NCBI GenBank assembly: GCA_029465975.1
Contig: CM055738.1
Coordinates: 1,518,116 to 1,582,115, forward strand
Length of the DNA: 64,000 nucleotides
Reading direction: 5' to 3'
Origin: Dallia pectoralis
Lineage: Eukaryota; Chordata; Actinopteri; Esociformes; Umbridae
Each line of letters begins with the position of its first letter. Within the stretch, counting starts at the first letter, position 1. Both the position numbers and the translations under genes were made by a program. Below the pieces are notes generated by a model. That model had not been told where the DNA came from. It did no database searches and was given only the letters and a program-made list of their open reading frames with translations. This document shows, piece by piece, positions 1 to 14,988 of this stretch.

Positions 1-511
1 CACTGAAAATGATTAAATCCTGGAAAATTGCAAGAGAAATGTGTAGTGACATATCCAGAAATGTATTGTTTTGAGTAAACCCACCTTGTTTGTGAGGGTG
101 TGTGATGCTCTAGTCTAGATGTTTCCTTTTCCTATAGCTTTGCTTTTGACTTGTACTTGTTCATAGCTCCCTATCCTTTCTAGGCATAGAATACCGTTTA
201 TTACACTTTGACAACATTTGTATTGTATAGAGTAATGTATATTAAATTTCCCTTACGAGAGTTTTGTATTTGTTGTTACTGTTCTTTTGTACTTTCCAAA
301 TAAATAAAAATAAATAAATCCTTTTTGAGGACGTTGGTTACGGCCTCACACTCCAGTGCGGTAGGTGGCGGTATATGCACCTTTAAGTTGGTTGCGATCT
401 GGCATTAAACGAAAAAGAGGACTAAAACGTCGCTAAAACGGTAAGTGATTAAACGGATATATTCTTCTTCGCGTGTTTGTTCAGGTCGATATAAATAATA
501 TAAAGGGGGGC
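1..511. other. AT-rich flank, no gene seen
   Basis: I see no coding exon here. Overlapping AATAAA hexamers at about 298-318 could be the 3' end of a plus-strand transcript from outside the window. At 353-372 there is a GTAGGTGGCGGT block resembling a CTCF core motif; I recall similar blocks in dispersed fish sequence near zinc-finger genes, but this is from memory. The 59-bp satellite starts directly afterwards. Confidence 0.4.
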
Positions 512-3500
512 CAATATAACACTAATATATGCCCTCATGCTAACAACACCGTTTCTAGATATCCTATTAACAATATAACACTAATATATGCCCCCATGCT
601 AACAACACCGTCTCTAGATATCCTATTAACAATATAACACTAATATATGCCCTCATGCTAACAACACCGTCTCTAGATATCCTATTAACAATATAACACT
701 AATATATGCCCCCATGCTAACAACACCGTCTCTAGATATCCTATTAACAATATAACACTAATATATGCCCTCATGCTAACAACACCGTCTCTAGATATCC
801 TATTAACAATATAACACTAATATATGCCCTCATGCTAACAACACCGTCTCTAGATATCCTATTAACAATATAACACTAATATATGCCCTCATGCTAACAA
901 CACCGTCTCTAGATATCCTATTAACAATATAACACTAATATATGCCCTCATGCTAACAACACCGTCTCTAGATATCCTATTAACAATATAACACTAATAT
1001 ATGCCCTCATGCTAACAACACCGTCTCTAGATATCCTATTAACAATATAACACTAATATATGCCCTCATGCTAACAACACCGTCTCTAGATATCCTATTA
1101 ACAATATAACACTAATATATGCCCTCATGCTAACAACACCGTCTCTAGATATCCTATTAACAATATAACACTAATATATGCCCTCATGCTAACAACACCG
1201 TCTCTAGATATCCTATTAACAATATAACACTAATATATGCCCTCATGCTAACAACACCGTCTCTAGATATCCTATTAACAATATAACACTAATATATGCC
1301 CTCATGCTAACAACACCGTCTCTAGATATCCTATTAACAATATAACACTAATATATGCCCTCATGCTAACAACACCGTCTCTAGATATCCTATTAACAAT
1401 ATAACACTAATATATGCCCTCATGCTAACAACACCGTCTCTAGATATCCTATTAACAATATAACACTAATATATGCCCTCATGCTAACAACACCGTCTCT
1501 AGATATCCTATTAACAATATAACACTAATATATGCCCTCATGCTAACAACACCGTCTCTAGATATCCTATTAACAATATAACACTAATATATGCCCTCAT
1601 GCTAACAACACCGTCTCTAGATATCCTATTAACAATATAACACTAATATATGCCCTCATGCTAACAACACCGTCTCTAGATATCCTATTAACAATATAAC
1701 ACTAATATATGCCCTCATGCTAACAACACCGTCTCTAGATATCCTATTAACAATATAACACTAATATATGCCCTCATGCTAACAACACCGTCTCTAGATA
1801 TCCTATTAACAATATAACACTAATATATGCCCTCATGCTAACAACACCGTCTCTAGATATCCTATTAACAATATAACACTAATATATGCCCTCATGCTAA
1901 CAACACCGTCTCTAGATATCCTATTAACAATATAACACTAATATATGCCCTCATGCTAACAACACCGTCTCTAGATATCCTATTAACAATATAACACTAA
2001 TATATGCCCCCATGCTAACAACACCGTCTCTAGATATCCTATTAACAATATAACACTAATATATGCCCCCATGCTAACAACACCGTCTCTAGATATCCTA
2101 TTAACAATATAACACTAATATATGCCCTCATGCTAACAACACCGTCTCTAGATATCCTATTAACAATATAACACTAATATATGCCCTCATGCTAACAACA
2201 CCGTCTCTAGATATCCTATTAACAATATAACACTAATATATGCCCTCATGCTAACAACACCGTCTCTAGATATCCTATTAACAATATAACACTAATATAT
2301 GCCCCTCATGCTAACAACACCGTCTCTAGATATCCTATTAACAATATAACACTAATATATGCCCTCATGCTAACAACACCGTCTCTAGATATCCTATTAA
2401 CAATATAACACTAATATATGCCCTCATGCTAACAACACCGTCTCTAGATATCCTATTAACAATATAACACTAATATATGCCCTCATGCTAACAACACCGT
2501 CTCTAGATATCCTATTAACAATATAACACTAATATATGCCCTCATGCTAACAACACCGTCTCTAGATATCCTATTAACAATATAACACTAATATATGCCC
2601 TCATGCTAACAACATGATATCCTAACAACACCGTCTCTAGATATCCTATTAACAATATAACACTAATATATGCCCCCATGCTAACAACACCGTCTCTAGA
2701 TATCCTATTAACAATATAACACTAATATATGCCCTCATGCTAACAACACCGTCTCTAGATATCCTATTAACAATATAACACTAATATATGCCCTCATGCT
2801 AACAACACCGTCTCTAGATATCCTATTAACAATATAACACTAATATATGCCCTAGATATCCTATTAACAATATAACACTAATATATGCTAACAACACCGT
2901 CTCTAGATATCCTATTAACAATATAACACTAATATATGCCCTCATGCTAACAACACCGTCTCTAGATATCCTATTAACAATATAACACTAATATATGCCC
3001 CCATGCTAACAACACCGTCTCTAGATATCCTATTAACAATATAACACTAATATATGCCCTCATGCTAACAACACCGTCTCTAGATATCCTATTAACAATA
3101 TAACACTAATATATGCCCCCATGCTAACAACACCGTCTCTAGATATCCTATTAACAATATAACACTAATATATGCCCTCATGCTAACAACACCGTCTCTA
3201 GATATCCTATTAACAATATAACACTAATATATGCCCCCATGCTAACAACACCGTCTCTAGATATCCTATTAACAATATAACACTAATATATGCCCTCATG
3301 CTAACAACACCGTCTCTAGATATCCTATTAACAATATAACACTAATATATGCCCTCATGCTAACAACACCGTCTCTAGATATCCTATTAACAATATAACA
3401 CTAATATATGCCCTCATGCTAACAACACCGTCTCTAGATATCCTATTAACAATATAACACTAATATATGCCCCCATGCTAACAACACCGTCTCTAGATAT

Positions 3501-6500
3501 CCTATTAACAATATAACACTAATATATGCCCTCATGCTAACAACACCGTCTCTAGATATCCTATTAACAATATAACACTAATATATGCCCCTCATGCTAA
3601 CAACACCGTCTCTAGATATCCTATTAACAATATAACACTAATATATGCCCTCATGCTAACAACACCGTCTCTAGATATCCTATTAACAATATAACACTAA
3701 TATATGCCCTCATGCTAACAACACCGTCTCTAGATATCCTATTAACAATATAACACTAATATATGCCCTCATGCTAACAACACCGTCTCTAGATATCCTA
3801 TTAACAATATAACACTAATATATGCCCTCATGCTAACAACACCGTCTCTAGATATCCTATTAACAATATAACACTAATATATGCCCTCATGCTAACAACA
3901 CCGTCTCTAGATATCCTATTAACAATATAACACTAATATATGCCCTCATGCTAACAACACCGTCTCTAGATATCCTATTAACAATATAACACTAATATAT
4001 GCCCTCATGCTAACAACACCGTCTCTAGATATCCTATTAACAATATAACACTAATATATGCCCTCATGCTAACAACACCGTCTCTAGATATCCTATTAAC
4101 AATATAACACTAATATATGCCCTCATGCTAACAACACCGTCTCTAGATATCCTATTAACAATATAACACTAATATATGCCCTCATGCTAACAACACCGTC
4201 TCTAGATATCCTATTAACAATATAACACTAATATATAACAACACCCTCTAGATATCCTATTAACAATATAACACTAATATATGCCCTCATGCTAACAACA
4301 CCGTCTCTAGATATCCTATTAACAATATAACACTAATATATGCCCCCATGCTAACAACACCGTCTCTAGATATCCTATTAACAATATAACACTAATATAT
4401 GCCCTCATGCTAACAACACCGTCTCTAGATATCCTATTAACAATATAACACTAATATATGCCCTCATGCTAACAACACCGTCTCTAGATATCCTATTAAC
4501 AATATAACACTAATATACAATATAACTAGATATCCTATTAACAATATAACACTAATATATGCCCCCATGCTAACAACACCGTCTCTAGATATCCTATTAA
4601 CAATATAACACTAATATATGCCCTCATGCTAACAACACCGTCTCTAGATATCCTATTAACAATATAACACTAATATATGCCCTCATGCTAACAACACCGT
4701 CTCTAGATATCCTATTAACAATATAACACTAATATATGCCCTCATGCTAACAACACCGTCTCTAGATATCCTATTAACAATATAACACTAATATATGCCC
4801 TCATGCTAACAACACCGTCTCTAGATATCCTATTAACAATATAACACTAATATATGCCCTCATGCTAACAACACCGTCTCTAGATATCCTATTAACAATA
4901 TAACACTAATATATGCCCTCATGCTAACAACACCGTCTCTAGATATCCTATTAACAATATAACACTAATATATGCCCTCATGCTAACAACACCGTCTCTA
5001 GATATCCTATTAACAATATAACACTAATATATGATATCCCAATATAACACATGCTAACAACACCGTCTCTAGATATCCTATTAACAATATAACACTAATA
5101 TATGCCCTCATGCTAACTAGATACTATTAACAATATAACACTAATATATGCCCCATGCTCTAGATATCCTATTAACAATATAACACTAATATATGCCCTC
5201 ATGCTAACAACACCGTCTCTAGATATCCTATTAACAATATAACACTAATATATGCCCTCATGCTAACAACACCGTCTCTAGATATCCTATTAACAATATA
5301 ACACTAATATATGCCCTCATGCTAACAACACCGTCTCTAGATATCCTATTAACAATATAACACTAATATATGCCCTCATGCTAACAACACCGTCTCTAGA
5401 TATCCTATTAACAATATAACACTAATATATGCCCTCATGCTAACAACACCGTCTCTAGATATCCTATTAACAATATAACACTAATATATGCCCTCATGCT
5501 AACAACACCGTCTCTAGATATCCTATTAACAATATAACACTAATATATGCCCTCATGCTAACAACACCGTCTCTAGATATCCTATTAACAATATAACACT
5601 AATATATGCCCTCATGCTAACAACACCGTCTCTAGATATCCTATTAACAATATAACACTAATATATGCCCCTCATGCTAACAACACCGTCTCTAGATATC
5701 CTATTAACAATATAACACTAATATATGCCCTCATGCTAACAACACCGTCTCTAGATATCCTATTAACAATATAACACTAATATATGCCCTCATGCTAACA
5801 AACCGTCTCTAGATATCCTATTCTCTAGATATCCTATTAACAATATAACACTAATATATGCCCTCATGCTAACAACACCGTCTCTAGATATCCTATTAAC
5901 AATATAACACTAATATATGCCCTCATGCTCTAGATATCCTATTAACAATATAACACTAATATATGCCCTCATGCTAACAACACCGTCTCTAGATATCCTA
6001 TTAACAATATAACACTAATATATGCCCTCATGCTAACAACACCGTCTCTAGATATCCTATTAACAATATAACACTAATATATGCCCTCATGCTAACAACA
6101 CCGTCTCTAGATATCCTATTAACAATATAACACTAATATATGCCCTCATGCTAACAACACCGTCTCTAGATATCCTATTAACAATATAACACTAATATAT
6201 GCCCTCATGCTAACAACACCGTCTCTAGATATCCTATTAACAATATAACACTAATATATGCCCTCATGCTAACAACACCGTCTCTAGATATCCTATTAAC
6301 AATATAACACTAATATATGCCCTCATGCTAACAACACCGTCTCTAGATATCCTATTAACAATATAACACTAATATATGCCCTCATGCTAACAACACCGTC
6401 TCTAGATATCCTATTAACAATATAACACTAATATATGCCCTCATGCTAACAACACCGTCTCTAGATATCCTATTAACAATATAACACTAATATATGCCCT

Positions 6501-9500
6501 CATGCTAACAACACCGTCTCTAGATATCCTATTAACAATATAACACTAATATATGCCCTCATGCTAACAACACCGTCTCTAGATATCCTATTAACAATAT
6601 AACACTAATATATGCCCCCATGCTAACAACACCGTCTCTAGATATCCTATTAACAATATAACACTAATATATGCCCTCATGCTAACAACACCGTCTCTAG
6701 ATATCCTATTAACAATATAACACTAATATATGCCCTCATGCTAACAACACCGTCTCTAGATATCCTATTAACAATATAACACTAATATATGCCCTCATGC
6801 TAACAACACCGTCTCTAGATATCCTATTAACAATATAACACTAATATATGCCCTCATGCTAACAACACCGTCTCTAGATATCCTATTAACAATATAACAC
6901 TAATATATGCCCTCATGCTAACAACACCGTCTCTAGATATCCTATTAACAATATAACACTAATATATGCCCTCATGCTAACAACACCGTCTCTAGATATC
7001 CTATTAACAATATAACACTAATATATGCCCTCATGCTAACAACACCGTCTCTAGATATCCTATTAACAATATAACACTAATATATGCCCTCATGCTAACA
7101 ACACCGTCTCTAGATATCCTATTAACAATATAACACTAATATATGCCCTCATGCTAACAACACCGTCTCTAGATATCCTATTAACAATATAATCCTATTA
7201 ACTAATATATGCCCTCATGCTAACAACACCGTCTCTAGATATCCTATTAACAATATAACACTAATATATGCCCTCATGCTAACAACACCGTCTCTAGATA
7301 TCCTATTAACAATATAACACTAATATATGCCCTCATGCTAACAACACCGTCTCTAGATATCCTATTAACAATATAACACTAATATATGCCCTCATGCTAA
7401 CAACACCGTCTCTAGATATCCTATTAACAATATAACACTAATATATGCCCTCATGCTAACAACACCGTCTCTAGATATCCTATTAACAATATAACACTAA
7501 TATATGCCCTCATGCTAACAACACCGTCTCTAGATATCCTATTAACAATATAACACTAATATATGCCCTCATGCTAACAACACCGTCTCTAGATATCCTA
7601 TTAACAATATAACACTAATATATGCCCTCATGCTAACAACACCGTCTCTAGATATCCTATTAACAATATAACACTAATATATGCCCTCATGCTAACAACA
7701 CCGTCTCTAGATATCCTATTAACAATATAACACTAATATATGCCCTCATGCTAACAACACCGTCTCTAGATATCCTATTAACAATATAACACTAATATAT
7801 GCCCTCATGCTAACAACACCGTCTCTAGATATCCTATTAACAATATAACACTAATATATGCCCTCATGCTAACAACACCGTCTCTAGATATCCTATTAAC
7901 AATATAACACTAATATATGCCCTCATGCTAACAACACCGTCTCTAGATATCCTATTAACAATATAACACTAATATATGCCCCTCATGCTAACAACACTAA
8001 TCTCTAGATATCCTATTAACAATATAACACTAATATATGCCCTCATGCTAACAACACCGTCTCTAGATATCCTATTAACAATATAACACTAATATATGCC
8101 CTCATGCTAACAACACCGTCTCTAGATATCCTATTAACAATATAACACTAATATATGCCCTCATGCTAACAACACCGTCTCTAGATATCCTATTAACAAT
8201 ATAACACTAATATATGCCCTCATGCTAACAACACCGTCTCTAGATATCCTATTAACAATATAACACTAATATATGCCCTCATGCTAACAACACCGTCTCT
8301 AGATATCCTATTAACAATATAACACTAATATATGCCCTCATGCTAACAACACCGTCTCTAGATATCCTATTAACAATATAACACTAATATATGCCCTCAT
8401 GCTAACAACACCGTCTCTAGATATCCTATTAACAATATAACACTAATATATGCCCTCATGCTAACAACACCGTCTCTAGATATCCTATTAACAATATAAC
8501 ACTAATATATGCCCTCATGCTAACAACACCGTCTCTAGATATCCTATTAACAATATAACACTAATATATGCCCCCATGCTAACAACACCGTCTCTAGATA
8601 TCCTATTAACAATATAACACTAATATATGCCCTCATGCTAACAACACCGTCTCTAGATATCCTATTAACAATATAACACTAATATATGCCCTCATGCTAA
8701 CAACACCGTCTCTAGATATCCTATTAACAATATAACACTAATATATGCCCTCATGCTAACAACACCGTCTCTAGATATCCTATTAACAATATAACACTAA
8801 TATATGCCCTCATGCTAACAACACCGTCTCTAGATATCCTATTAACAATATAACACTAATATATGCCCCCATGCTAACAACACCGTCTCTAGATATCCTA
8901 TTAACAATATAACACTAATATATGCCCCCATGCTAACAACACCGTCTCTAGATATCCTATTAACAATATAACACTAATATATGCCCTCATGCTAACAACA
9001 CCGTCTCTAGATATCCTATTAACAATATAACACTAATATATGCCCTCATGCTAACAACACCGTCTCTAGATATCCTATTAACAATATAACACTAATATAT
9101 GCCCTCATGCTAACAACACCGTCTCTAGATATCCTATTAACAATATAACACTAATATATGCCCTCATGCTAACAACACCGTCTCTAGATATCCTATTAAC
9201 AATATAACACTAATATATGCCCTCATGCTAACAACACCGTCTCTAGATATCCTATTAACAATATAACACTAATATATGCCCCCATGCTAACAACACCGTC
9301 TCTAGATATCCTATTAACAATATAACACTAATATATGCCCTCATGCTAACAACACAATATAACACTAATATATGCCCTCTCTAGATATCCTATTAACAAT
9401 ATAACACTAATATATGCCCTCATGCTAACAACACCGTCTCTAGATATCCTATTAACAATATAACACTAATATATGCCCTCATGCTAACAACACCGTCTCT

Positions 9501-10370
9501 AGATATCCTATTAACAATATAACACTAATATATGCCCTCATGCTAACAACACCGTCTCTAGATATCCTATTAACAATATAACACTAATATATGCCCTCAT
9601 GCTAACAACACCGTCTCTAGATATCCTATTAACAATATAACACTAATATATGCCCTCATGCTAACAACACCGTCTCTAGATATCCTATTAACAATATAAC
9701 ACTAATATATGCCCTCATGCTAACAACACCGTCTCTAGATATCCTATTAACAATATAACACTAATATATGCCCTCATGCTAACAACACCGTCTCTAGATA
9801 TCCTATTAACAATATAACACTAATATATGCCCTCATGCTAACAACACCGTCTCTAGATATCCTATTAACAATATAACACTAATATATGCCTCATCATGCT
9901 AACAATATAAACTAATATACCGTCTCTAGATATCCTATTAACAATATAACACTAATATATGCCCTCATGCTAACAACACCGTCTCTAGATATCCTATTAA
10001 CAATATAACACTAATATATGCCCTCATGCTAACAACACCGTCTCTAGATATCCTATTAACAATATAACACTAATATATGCCCTCATGCTAACAACACCGT
10101 CTCTAGATATCCTATTAACAATATAACACTAATATATGCCCTCATGCTAACAACACCGTCTCTAGATATCCTATTAACAATATAACACTAATATATGCCC
10201 TCATGCTAACAACACCGTCTCTAGATATCCTATTAACAATATAACACTAATATATGCCCTCATGCTAACAACACCGTCTCTAGATATCCTATTAACAATA
10301 TAACACTAATATATGCCCTCATGCTAACAACACCGTCTCTAGATATCCTATTAACAATATAACACTAATA
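512..10370. repeat. 59-bp satellite array, about 165 copies
   Basis: A head-to-tail array with a 59-bp period: each copy shifts one base per 60-base line. Each unit contains CCCTCATGCTAACAACACC and TCTAGATATCC. Copies are nearly identical. The main variation is ccctcatg versus cccccatg, which alternates near 540-720 and 2990-3470. A few units are broken or shortened, for example near 2615, 2855, 4235, 4515, 5030-5160, 5800-5830, 7190, 9355 and 9890. There are stops in all frames, so it is not coding. The high uniformity suggests recent expansion or ongoing homogenisation. Confidence 0.97.
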
Positions 10371-11830
10371 AATTCACCCATACTATAGCGTGCCCATAGC
10401 AAATACATTGATAATAACCGTCACTAAGCTGCTTCCAACCTAACATTAAGTTAAACGTCCCACTAACGCATAATGGCACCAAAACATGTCGGCTTTTGTA
10501 TTTTGCTTCTATAAGTTAATTTCATGACGAAATCGAAAAATAACAACTGTTCTATGTAGTTAACATCTGGTCGTTTACGGTATCAAGTGCGCTTACATCT
10601 GCGTTAGGTGGAAGTTTTTAGAAAAATTATATTTCGGACTATTTCTTGTATAACGTTTGATGACATGGAAGCCCGCTAAACTGACATGGAAGCCCGCTAA
10701 AATCTGAAAATATACATTTATACATTCGCTTCTAAAGACCGGCATCACTCTCCTCGTCATAGGAAACTAATGGGCAGAGCTCAGCTGAGTTCCAAAGGGT
10801 GCCTAGTGTTTTATGGCAGCAAAGCCCACTGGCCTGTCATATCTTATTTCAAAGAGCAGGTTCTCCTGATTAAAATAGTGCCCAATTTTTACCAATCAGA
10901 AAATATACATTTGAGAGATCTGAAGTAAACAGCGCCGTTTCTAATGTGTACTGTTTTTCTATAGTGAAACGGAGGTAGGATCAAAGTAAGTAAAGTGTAT
11001 TTCTGATATAGACAGTTCAGTAGGAACATCTGTAAACTTAGCGTCCTAGAGTCCTTAGAGTCCTGTATATTTCCAACAGACGGAAAAGAAGCAAAAGGGT
11101 CCATAATGAACATCCTCAGGGGTTCTCTTACCCGATTAGAGAAAAAACCTGATCTGATGAGTTTCAGTGTGAGATCATTTTCATAATCTGTTGGTGGGGC
11201 GTTGGTTACTCATGACAGAAAAGCTGAAGAACCATACCAAATATGACTGCATAGAGGTATCTCCAACATAACTACAAATATTCCTGCCGGCGCGGTCAAA
11301 ATCAGTCTATAATAGATGTTTCTGTGAAGAGCACATCTGCTAGTGGTACAGACACGACATCTGCCTGTGGTACAGACACTACTACTACAATAATAATAAA
11401 GCTTCTTCTAGTTGTCTAATAGCTTTACTAGATCTGATTTTTGACCTCGTGCTCCACATATCGTTCCCCACACTTCTCACTCTCGCAATAACAACAGGTC
11501 GATGATATATATATATATAGATATAAGTATCTATAAATAGTATATATAGCCGAGCTATGGACCAATAATTACAACTACTATACAGTATACATGTATTTCT
11601 GGTAATTACTTTGACTTTATAACACAACAACGGTCGATTATATTAATGTTATCTCCATGCTATATTGGCAATCCACATTATCGAAGGGTAGTCACTAGTT
11701 AGTCACTCACTTATTCACTAGGTGAAAGACAAAGTCTAGTTAAATGGTAAGGAAATAAGTTGTCTCTTACCAAAGAGACATTAAACCCGAATCAAGTGAT
11801 AGGTATTTGTGTGACCCAGGTCTGTTGTTA
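10371..11830. other. Intergenic sequence, upstream of zinc-finger gene
   Basis: No exon or RNA gene is recognisable. There is a short direct duplication (tgacatggaagcccgctaaa, around 10660-10700) and a small TA microsatellite near 11505-11525. The stretch probably includes the promoter and upstream noncoding exon(s) of the zinc-finger gene at 12030, but I cannot place a start site. Confidence 0.4.
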
Positions 11831-12029
11831 GAAATGTGTCATTGTATTGTTTTATTCCTCCATTGTGTATGTTATCCACATGTTCTTTACTCATATATGG
11901 GTCTGGTTTTTATTTTAGCAGAGGGAGGACAAACCCAACCTCCTGCTCTCCTTCCACACTGAGATTAAACGAAAGTCACTGGTTTCAGATTTTAACAGTG
12001 GAGCTCAGTGTTGATTGGTGGATTCAGAG

Positions 12030-14343
12030 ATGACATCAGTGAAGATGGAAGACTGCAGTGAAACTCTGGGACTGAATTATAATATTAAAGAGGAAGAGAA
12101 AAATGATTTTCGGGAATCAATTAGTGAAGGTAAGAACTGGTTTAATCAAGTGGGTTTAAAAAAGTTGGATCCAACCCTAATACTGTAAAGTTCGGGGAGA
12201 ACTGTTTATTGGGTTTTATTGAGTGTGTAGGTGGGCGTGTGTAGGTGTAGACAATGTAAACAATGACGTAGGTGGGCGTGCGTAGGTGGGCGACGCCGGC
12301 GTAGACAACGTAAACAATGATGGGGTGTGCACAGATGTTTACAAGCTAGGCTAAAACGTTACCTTCATGAACCCTCTAACTAGCCTTTTCCTAGCTAACG
12401 TTTGATCCCTGGTGAATAAAATGGACAAAATACTAATAAGAGGGCCTAGTGTATGCAGGTTGTATTCCACAGAGGGCCTAGTGTATGCAGGTTTTATTCC
12501 ACAGAGGGCCTAGTATATGCAGGTTGTATTCCACAGAGGGCCTAGTGTATGCAGGTTGTATTACACAGAGGGCCTAGTGTATGCAGGTTTTATTCCACAG
12601 AGGGCCTAGTGTATGCAGGTTTTATTACACAGAGGGCCTAGTGTATGCAGGTTGTATTCCACAAAAGGGCCTAGTGTGTGCAGGTTGTATTACACAGAGG
12701 GCCTAGTGTATGCAGGTTGTATTCCACAGAGGGCCTAGTGTATGCAGGTTGTATTCCACAGAGGGCCTAGTGTATGCAGGTTGTATTCCACAGAGGGCCT
12801 AGCGTATGCAGATTTTATTACACAGAGGGCCTAGCGTATGCAGATTTTATTACACAGAGGGCCTAGTGTATGCAGGTTTTATTACACTGGTTTACTCAGG
12901 GATATTACACTGACCTTTGATGTAGTTTTCTAACTGCATTGATGCAGTATCTGTATCACAACACTAATAAACTTTCCTTATTTTAATTACACAGATGATA
13001 TTGCTGACATGGATACTTTTCTTATATCTGGAGAGCAACAACAAGAAGACCACAAAGAAAAGAATTGTCACCGCTGCCTCCATTGTGGAAAAAGCTTTTT
13101 ATCTGTATCACTGTTAAAAAGACACATGAGCGCACTTACAAGAAAAAAGCCTTACTCCTGTTCTGATTGTGGGAAGGCTTTCACTGCATCATCTGCCCTA
13201 ACTCAACATCAGAGAGTGCACACAGGAGAGAAACCCTATTCCTGCTCTAACTGTAGCAAGCATTTCTCCCATTTACAGCACCTTAAAATTCACCAGCGTG
13301 TACATAGTGGAGAGAAGCCTTACCCCTGTTCTGACTGTGGGAAAGGTTTCTCTGATTCAGGTAGGCTCAAAGTTCACCAACGTATACATACTGGTGAGAA
13401 GCCTTACTCCTGTTCTGCCTGTATGAAGAGTTTCTCCCGTTTAGGAAACCTTACAATTCACCAGCGTGTACATAGCGGGGAGAAACCTTACTCCTGTTCT
13501 GATTGTGGAAAGGGTTTCTCTCAGATAGGTGGCCTTATAGTTCATCAGCGCATACATACTGGAGAGAAGCCTTACTCCTGTTTGGACTGTGGGAAGGGTT
13601 TCTCGAATTCAAGTAGTCTTCGACTTCATCAGCGGATAAATACTGGAGAGAAGCCTTACTACTGTTCTGATTGTGGGAAAGGTTTCTCTTGTTTAAGAAC
13701 TCTTCAAGTTCACCAGCGCATACATACTGGACAGAATCCTTACTCCTGTTCTGATTGCAGGAAAGTCTTTTTTTGTTTAAGTAGTTTTCAAGTTCATCAG
13801 CGCATACATACTGGAGAGAAGCCTTACTCCTGTTCTGACTGTAGGAAGAGTTTCTCCTATTTAGCCAACCTTAAAATTCACCAGCGTATACATACTGGAG
13901 AGAAGAATGTCTCCTGTTCTGATTGTGGGAAGTGTTTCATTACATCATCTCGCCTTACTCAGCATCAGAGAGTGCATACAGGTGAAAAGCCTTACTCTTG
14001 TTCTGAGTGTGGGAAGGGGTTCTCTCAGTCAAGTCACCTTAAAGTTCATCAGCGCACACATACAGGAGAGAAGCCTTACTCCTGTTCTGATTGTGGGAAG
14101 GGGTTCTCTCATTCAACTCACCTTAAAGTTCATCAACGCACACATACAGGAGAGAAGCCTTACTCCTGTTCTGATTGTGGGAAATGTTTCTCTGATTCAA
14201 GTAGTCTCAAAGGTCACCTGCGTGTACATACAGGAGAGAAGCCGTACTCCTGTTCTGATTGTGGGAAGGCTTTCTCTCATGTAGGGGGCCTTAAAGTTCA
14301 CCAGCGCAGAAAACAACATATGGAAAGAGTTTCAGTCAAATAG
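12030..14343 (+). CDS. C2H2 zinc-finger protein, 15 fingers, two coding exons
   Basis: Probable nuclear DNA-binding protein of the large fish poly-zinc-finger family; its target is unknown. Coding exons are 12030-12129 and 12995-14343, joined at GT-AG sites (donor gtaaga, acceptor ttacacag) in phase 1, giving 482 residues. Exon 1 starts with MTSVKMEDCSETLGLN followed by an acidic stretch, a beginning I recognise from salmonid/pike zinc-finger proteins; it is not a KRAB box. Exon 2 encodes a short linker and 15 tandem C2H2 units with TGEKPYSC linkers. Finger 1 lacks the last His (HMSAL), finger 7 has Asn instead of the last His (HQRIN), and finger 15 ends irregularly (HQRRKQH). The exon containing the ATG probably begins at 11919 after tattttag. 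An AATAAA lies 10 bases after the stop. The gene converges with the related gene at 16983-17986. Confidence 0.9.
12439..12888. repeat. 32-bp intronic minisatellite, about 14 copies
   Basis: Tandem copies of a 32-bp unit (agagggcctagtgtatgcag plus 12 more bases) lie in the only intron separating the two coding exons of the zinc-finger gene. Copies differ by ttgtattccac/tttattacac variants. Confidence 0.93.
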
Positions 14344-14352
14344 CTACACTTT

Positions 14353-14358
14353 AATAAA
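14353..14358 (+). promoter_or_regulatory. Polyadenylation signal of the 15-finger gene
   Basis: AATAAA lies 10 nt after the stop codon at 14341-14343, which would give a very short 3' UTR. It is assigned by hexamer and position only. Confidence 0.5.
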
Positions 14359-14574
14359 TCTTCAATGACTGAAAAAATAGTATTTTGACTGAATGACAAA
14401 ATGTAAAACATTGGTGCATTTGAGTATGAATGATCATATGTAGTAAAAAACAGAACAAACACTCAAAGAATTTGAAGAAAAATAATGTTCTCTATTATTT
14501 TCACTATACACTATATAAACTATGATTATGGTATAAATGTAGCTCTAGCCATTTAGTTTGAAACACTGTAAAGG

Positions 14575-14678
14575 GATTTGCCACAACTGACTGGCTTCTC
14601 TCCTGTATGATCTGTTCAGACCTTATAACTGTGCATGTGAACGTATAACTGAACTTCTTTCCACAAATTGAACAAAAA
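14575..14678 (-). pseudogene. Decayed C2H2 zinc-finger fragment
   Basis: On the minus strand a CSICGKKFS half-finger is followed, after a frame change, by a tract that reads as a TGEKPV-like linker (from acaggagagaagccagtcag). It is one broken finger with no flanking open frame. It is probably a relic of another member of the local family, in the same orientation as the gene at 16983-17986. Confidence 0.6.
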
Positions 14679-14799
14679 AAAAAAAAAAAAATGAATAGCT
14701 GGTGTGACATTTTTTAAGTGCAAACACTACGTGCCACCATAATAAAACTAGTATTCTCTTAATACTGTGGTATGAGTGTCTTCTTCAATTTGGTAAACT

Positions 14800-14985
14800 A
14801 CATTAGATTAGATTGAACCTTATTGTCATTAAACAGTACAGTACAAGTACAACAAAATGAACAAAATGAAGTTTACATTCAACCAGAAGTGTAGAAAGAG
14901 CAATGCAAAAGTACTATGGACGGCAGTGTGTTAATGTGCCAATGAGATGAAGGAAAATGTCAGAATGTGCAATTTACATGGATAC
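14800..14985. repeat. Dispersed repeat-like segment (LINE-related)
   Basis: The stretch with cttattgtcatt and gtacaagtacaacaaaatga resembles sequence common at fish LINE tails. It lies directly before the recognisable LINE reverse-transcriptase fragment. The family assignment is from memory and weak. Confidence 0.35.
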
Positions 14986-14988
14986 ACA

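Noticed and set aside
512..10370. CRISPR-like regular repeats
   Set aside because: Units are contiguous with no unique spacers, in a eukaryotic genome; it is a satellite.
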